Origin: Streptacidiphilus anmyonensis
GTDB lineage: Bacteria > Actinomycetota > Actinomycetes > Streptomycetales > Streptomycetaceae
Reading direction: 5' to 3'
NCBI RefSeq assembly: GCF_000787855.1
Contig: NZ_BBPQ01000023.1
Location: 56,314 to 108,437 of the forward strand
DNA: 52,124 nucleotides
Shown one piece after another: positions 50,931-52,124 of the stretch (positions are counted from its first letter, which is position 1; each line of letters starts with the position of its first letter). Made by a program: the position numbers and the translations under genes. The notes under the pieces were generated by a model. That model saw nothing but the letters and a program-made list of their open reading frames with translations, did not search any database and was not told the DNA's origin.

Positions 50931-51338
50931 ATGCCGACGCCCCTGCTGTTCGTGGTCGCCTTCGGCGTCGCGTTGGCGGCGTCGGTGTTCGTGGGTGCGG
51001 TGACGACGCCCCGGCACGCCGTGGTGGGGCTGGTCCTGGTGGGCGCCGCCTGCGTCGGCGTGGCGCGGCGGGGCAGGGACCTGCGGGCGGCGCTGGTGAT
51101 CGCGCCGGTCTTCTGGCTCTGCTTCGACGGGTTCGTCGAGCACCGGGACGGCGTCCTCGGCTGGGACGGCTGGACGGAGGCGTGGCGGCTCGCCGCGCTG
51201 CTGGGCGCGGCGCTGCTGCCGCTGCTCGTGCGCGGGGCACGCGGGTTGTGGAGCGCGCGGACGCGGTTCCGGCGGGCCTCGCTGGAGTGGTTCGAGCCCG
51301 AGATGCCCGAGCGGAAGCACCCCTCCGCCTGGAACTGA
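50931..51338 (+). CDS. Small membrane protein of unknown function
   Basis: 135 residues from ATG 50931. In-frame starts at 50832 (ATG, AGGA 10 nt upstream) and 50904 (GTG) are possible; I prefer 50931 because a TATAGA -10 look-alike sits at 50826-50831 and the upstream bases look non-coding. Four hydrophobic segments (LLFVVAFGVALAASVFVGAV, VVGLVLVGAACVGVA, ALVIAPVFWLCFDGFV, RLAALLGAALLPLLVRGA) alternate with basic loops. The conserved-looking FVEHRDGVLGWDGWTEAW may be a family mark, but I do not recognise the family. The C-terminus is soluble and charged. Confidence 0.62.
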   Translation: MPTPLLFVVAFGVALAASVFVGAVTTPRHAVVGLVLVGAACVGVARRGRDLRAALVIAPVFWLCFDGFVEHRDGVLGWDGWTEAWRLAALLGAALLPLLVRGARGLWSARTRFRRASLEWFEPEMPERKHPSAWN

Positions 51339-51345
51339 AGGCGGC

Positions 51346-52124
51346 TCAGCCCGCCGACCGACCCGCGAGGATCCGCGCCCGGCAGGACGCGGGCGTCCCC
51401 CACGCGTCCCGCAGCGGACGGGCCTTGCGCAGCCACAGGGACAGGTCCAGCTCCTCCGTGTAGCCGATCGCCCCGTGCAGTTGCAGAGCCGCCCGTGCCG
51501 CGGTGCAGGCCGCCTCTCCCGAGGCGACCTTCGCCATGGCGATGTCGACGGGGTCGAGCGACAGCGCCGCCGCGTGGACGAGCGGCTGCGCGAACTCCAG
51601 CGCGATCAGCACGTCCGCGAGGCGGTGCTTGACCGCCTGGAAGGAGCCGACCGCGACACCGAACTGGCGCCGCTGGCGCACGTAGGCGACGGTCTGCTCC
51701 AGCAGGGCCCGCCCGAGGCCCAACGCCTGCGCCGCCGTCGCGAGCGCGGCCCACGCCCGCGCCTGCCCGACGGCCGCGGCGACCTGCGGACCGCGTGCGA
51801 GCAGCTCTCCGCTCGCGGCAGGAGCGGCAGGAGCGAAGAGGCGCCGGACCGGATCGTGCGAGGGCGCCTCAGGGCCGGGCCCGGCCGCCGACCACAGCTC
51901 CTCCCCCGCCTCCCCGGCGACGACGAGGATCACGTCCGCGACATCGGCGTCGAGCGCGTAGCCGCCGCCCACGCGCAGAGTCGCGAGTGCGCTGCCGGAC
52001 GCGAGACGCAGCAGCCACGCCCCGGCGTGCGCAGCACAGCCGCCCACACCGCCCCGGTCGGACCCCGCCCCGCCGCCGACCCCCGGGTCGCCGAGCCCCG
52101 CGAGGCCCGGCCTCGCCCCAACGG
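51346..52124 (-). CDS. Acyl-CoA dehydrogenase family protein, C-terminal part (partial)
   Basis: The gene is cut by the right edge; about 259 codons are visible, open to the boundary. The helical C-terminal domain has LATAAQALGLGRALLEQTVA, VRQRRQFGVAVGSFQAVKHR, LADVLIALEFAQPLVHAAAL and LQLHGAIGYTEELDLSLWLR. QRRQFG and QLHGAIGYT are the usual FAD/substrate-contact motifs of the family. The middle domain (LATLRVGGGYALDADVADVI) is partly visible. The sub-family with a short, Ala-rich middle region is frequent in steroid or cholate side-chain pathways of actinomycetes, but substrate cannot be told. The small membrane protein ends 7 bases from its stop on the opposite strand. Confidence 0.88.
   Translation of the reverse strand, partial: VGARPGLAGLGDPGVGGGAGSDRGGVGGCAAHAGAWLLRLASGSALATLRVGGGYALDADVADVILVVAGEAGEELWSAAGPGPEAPSHDPVRRLFAPAAPAASGELLARGPQVAAAVGQARAWAALATAAQALGLGRALLEQTVAYVRQRRQFGVAVGSFQAVKHRLADVLIALEFAQPLVHAAALSLDPVDIAMAKVASGEAACTAARAALQLHGAIGYTEELDLSLWLRKARPLRDAWGTPASCRARILAGRSAG

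Noticed and set aside
1-52124. tRNA, rRNA, CRISPR arrays and replication origin
   Set aside because: No cloverleaf, rRNA core sequence, regularly spaced repeats or DnaA-box cluster was seen by eye.

Overview
The window is very GC-rich DNA with strong codon-position bias, frequent GTG and TTG starts and typical actinomycete families: DUF1707, DUF2617, AsnC/Lrp, a PknB-like kinase, a large ClpB with a HAIR operator, DUF6247 and YkuD transpeptidase. It fits a chromosomal segment of a Streptomyces-like member of the Streptomycetaceae. About 40 genes are supported. No rRNA, tRNA, CRISPR array, transposase, integrase or replication origin was seen.

Layout. 1-5.2 kb: a polyamine aminopropyltransferase cut by the left edge, DUF2617, a frameshifted DUF1707/FHA gene, and a two-module Lrp regulator divergent from a DHA2 exporter. 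5.2-10.3 kb: a secreted beta-helix/PKD protein, a PLP aminotransferase and a lipoprotein. 10.5-14.9 kb: a one-polypeptide HTH/N6-methylase/target-recognition protein, then a membrane protein translationally coupled to a Ser/Thr kinase. 14.9-21.6 kb: an L,D-transpeptidase, a YbjN protein and two divergent secreted proteins (YVTN propeller, FG-GAP). 21.7-25 kb: clpB under a HAIR element, and a LURP-one-related protein. 25.2-29.2 kb: small enzymes (two APH-like kinases, a PPOX-fold protein, a GNAT), a lipoprotein, and a DUF6247 gene with a truncated partner. 29.4-34.1 kb: a near-perfect 53-bp direct repeat brackets a secreted Ig-like protein gene, and its right copy lies inside a thioredoxin/NHL gene. 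34.1-42.2 kb: M18 aminopeptidase, a FadE5-like acyl-CoA dehydrogenase, SseB-like, pirin, a small secreted protein, a PP2C-like protein and a P1 peptidase. 42.4-47 kb: an ArsR regulator and two divergent APC permeases resembling KimA. 47.2-52.1 kb: a 1,170-residue secreted FG-GAP protein with a degenerate trypsin domain, a small membrane protein and a second acyl-CoA dehydrogenase cut by the right edge.

Themes. Most of the window is housekeeping or small stand-alone genes rather than one biosynthetic or defence cluster. Two features stand out. First, six secreted proteins of modular beta-rich design are concentrated here, and several share modules with each other. Second, many genes have an actinobacterial -10 hexamer 6-7 nt before the start codon, which suggests leaderless mRNAs. 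No complete, clearly new multi-gene system was found. The best leads are the pseudoprotease/FG-GAP protein family, the orphan methylase with an altered catalytic motif, and the 53-bp repeat around the secreted gene.
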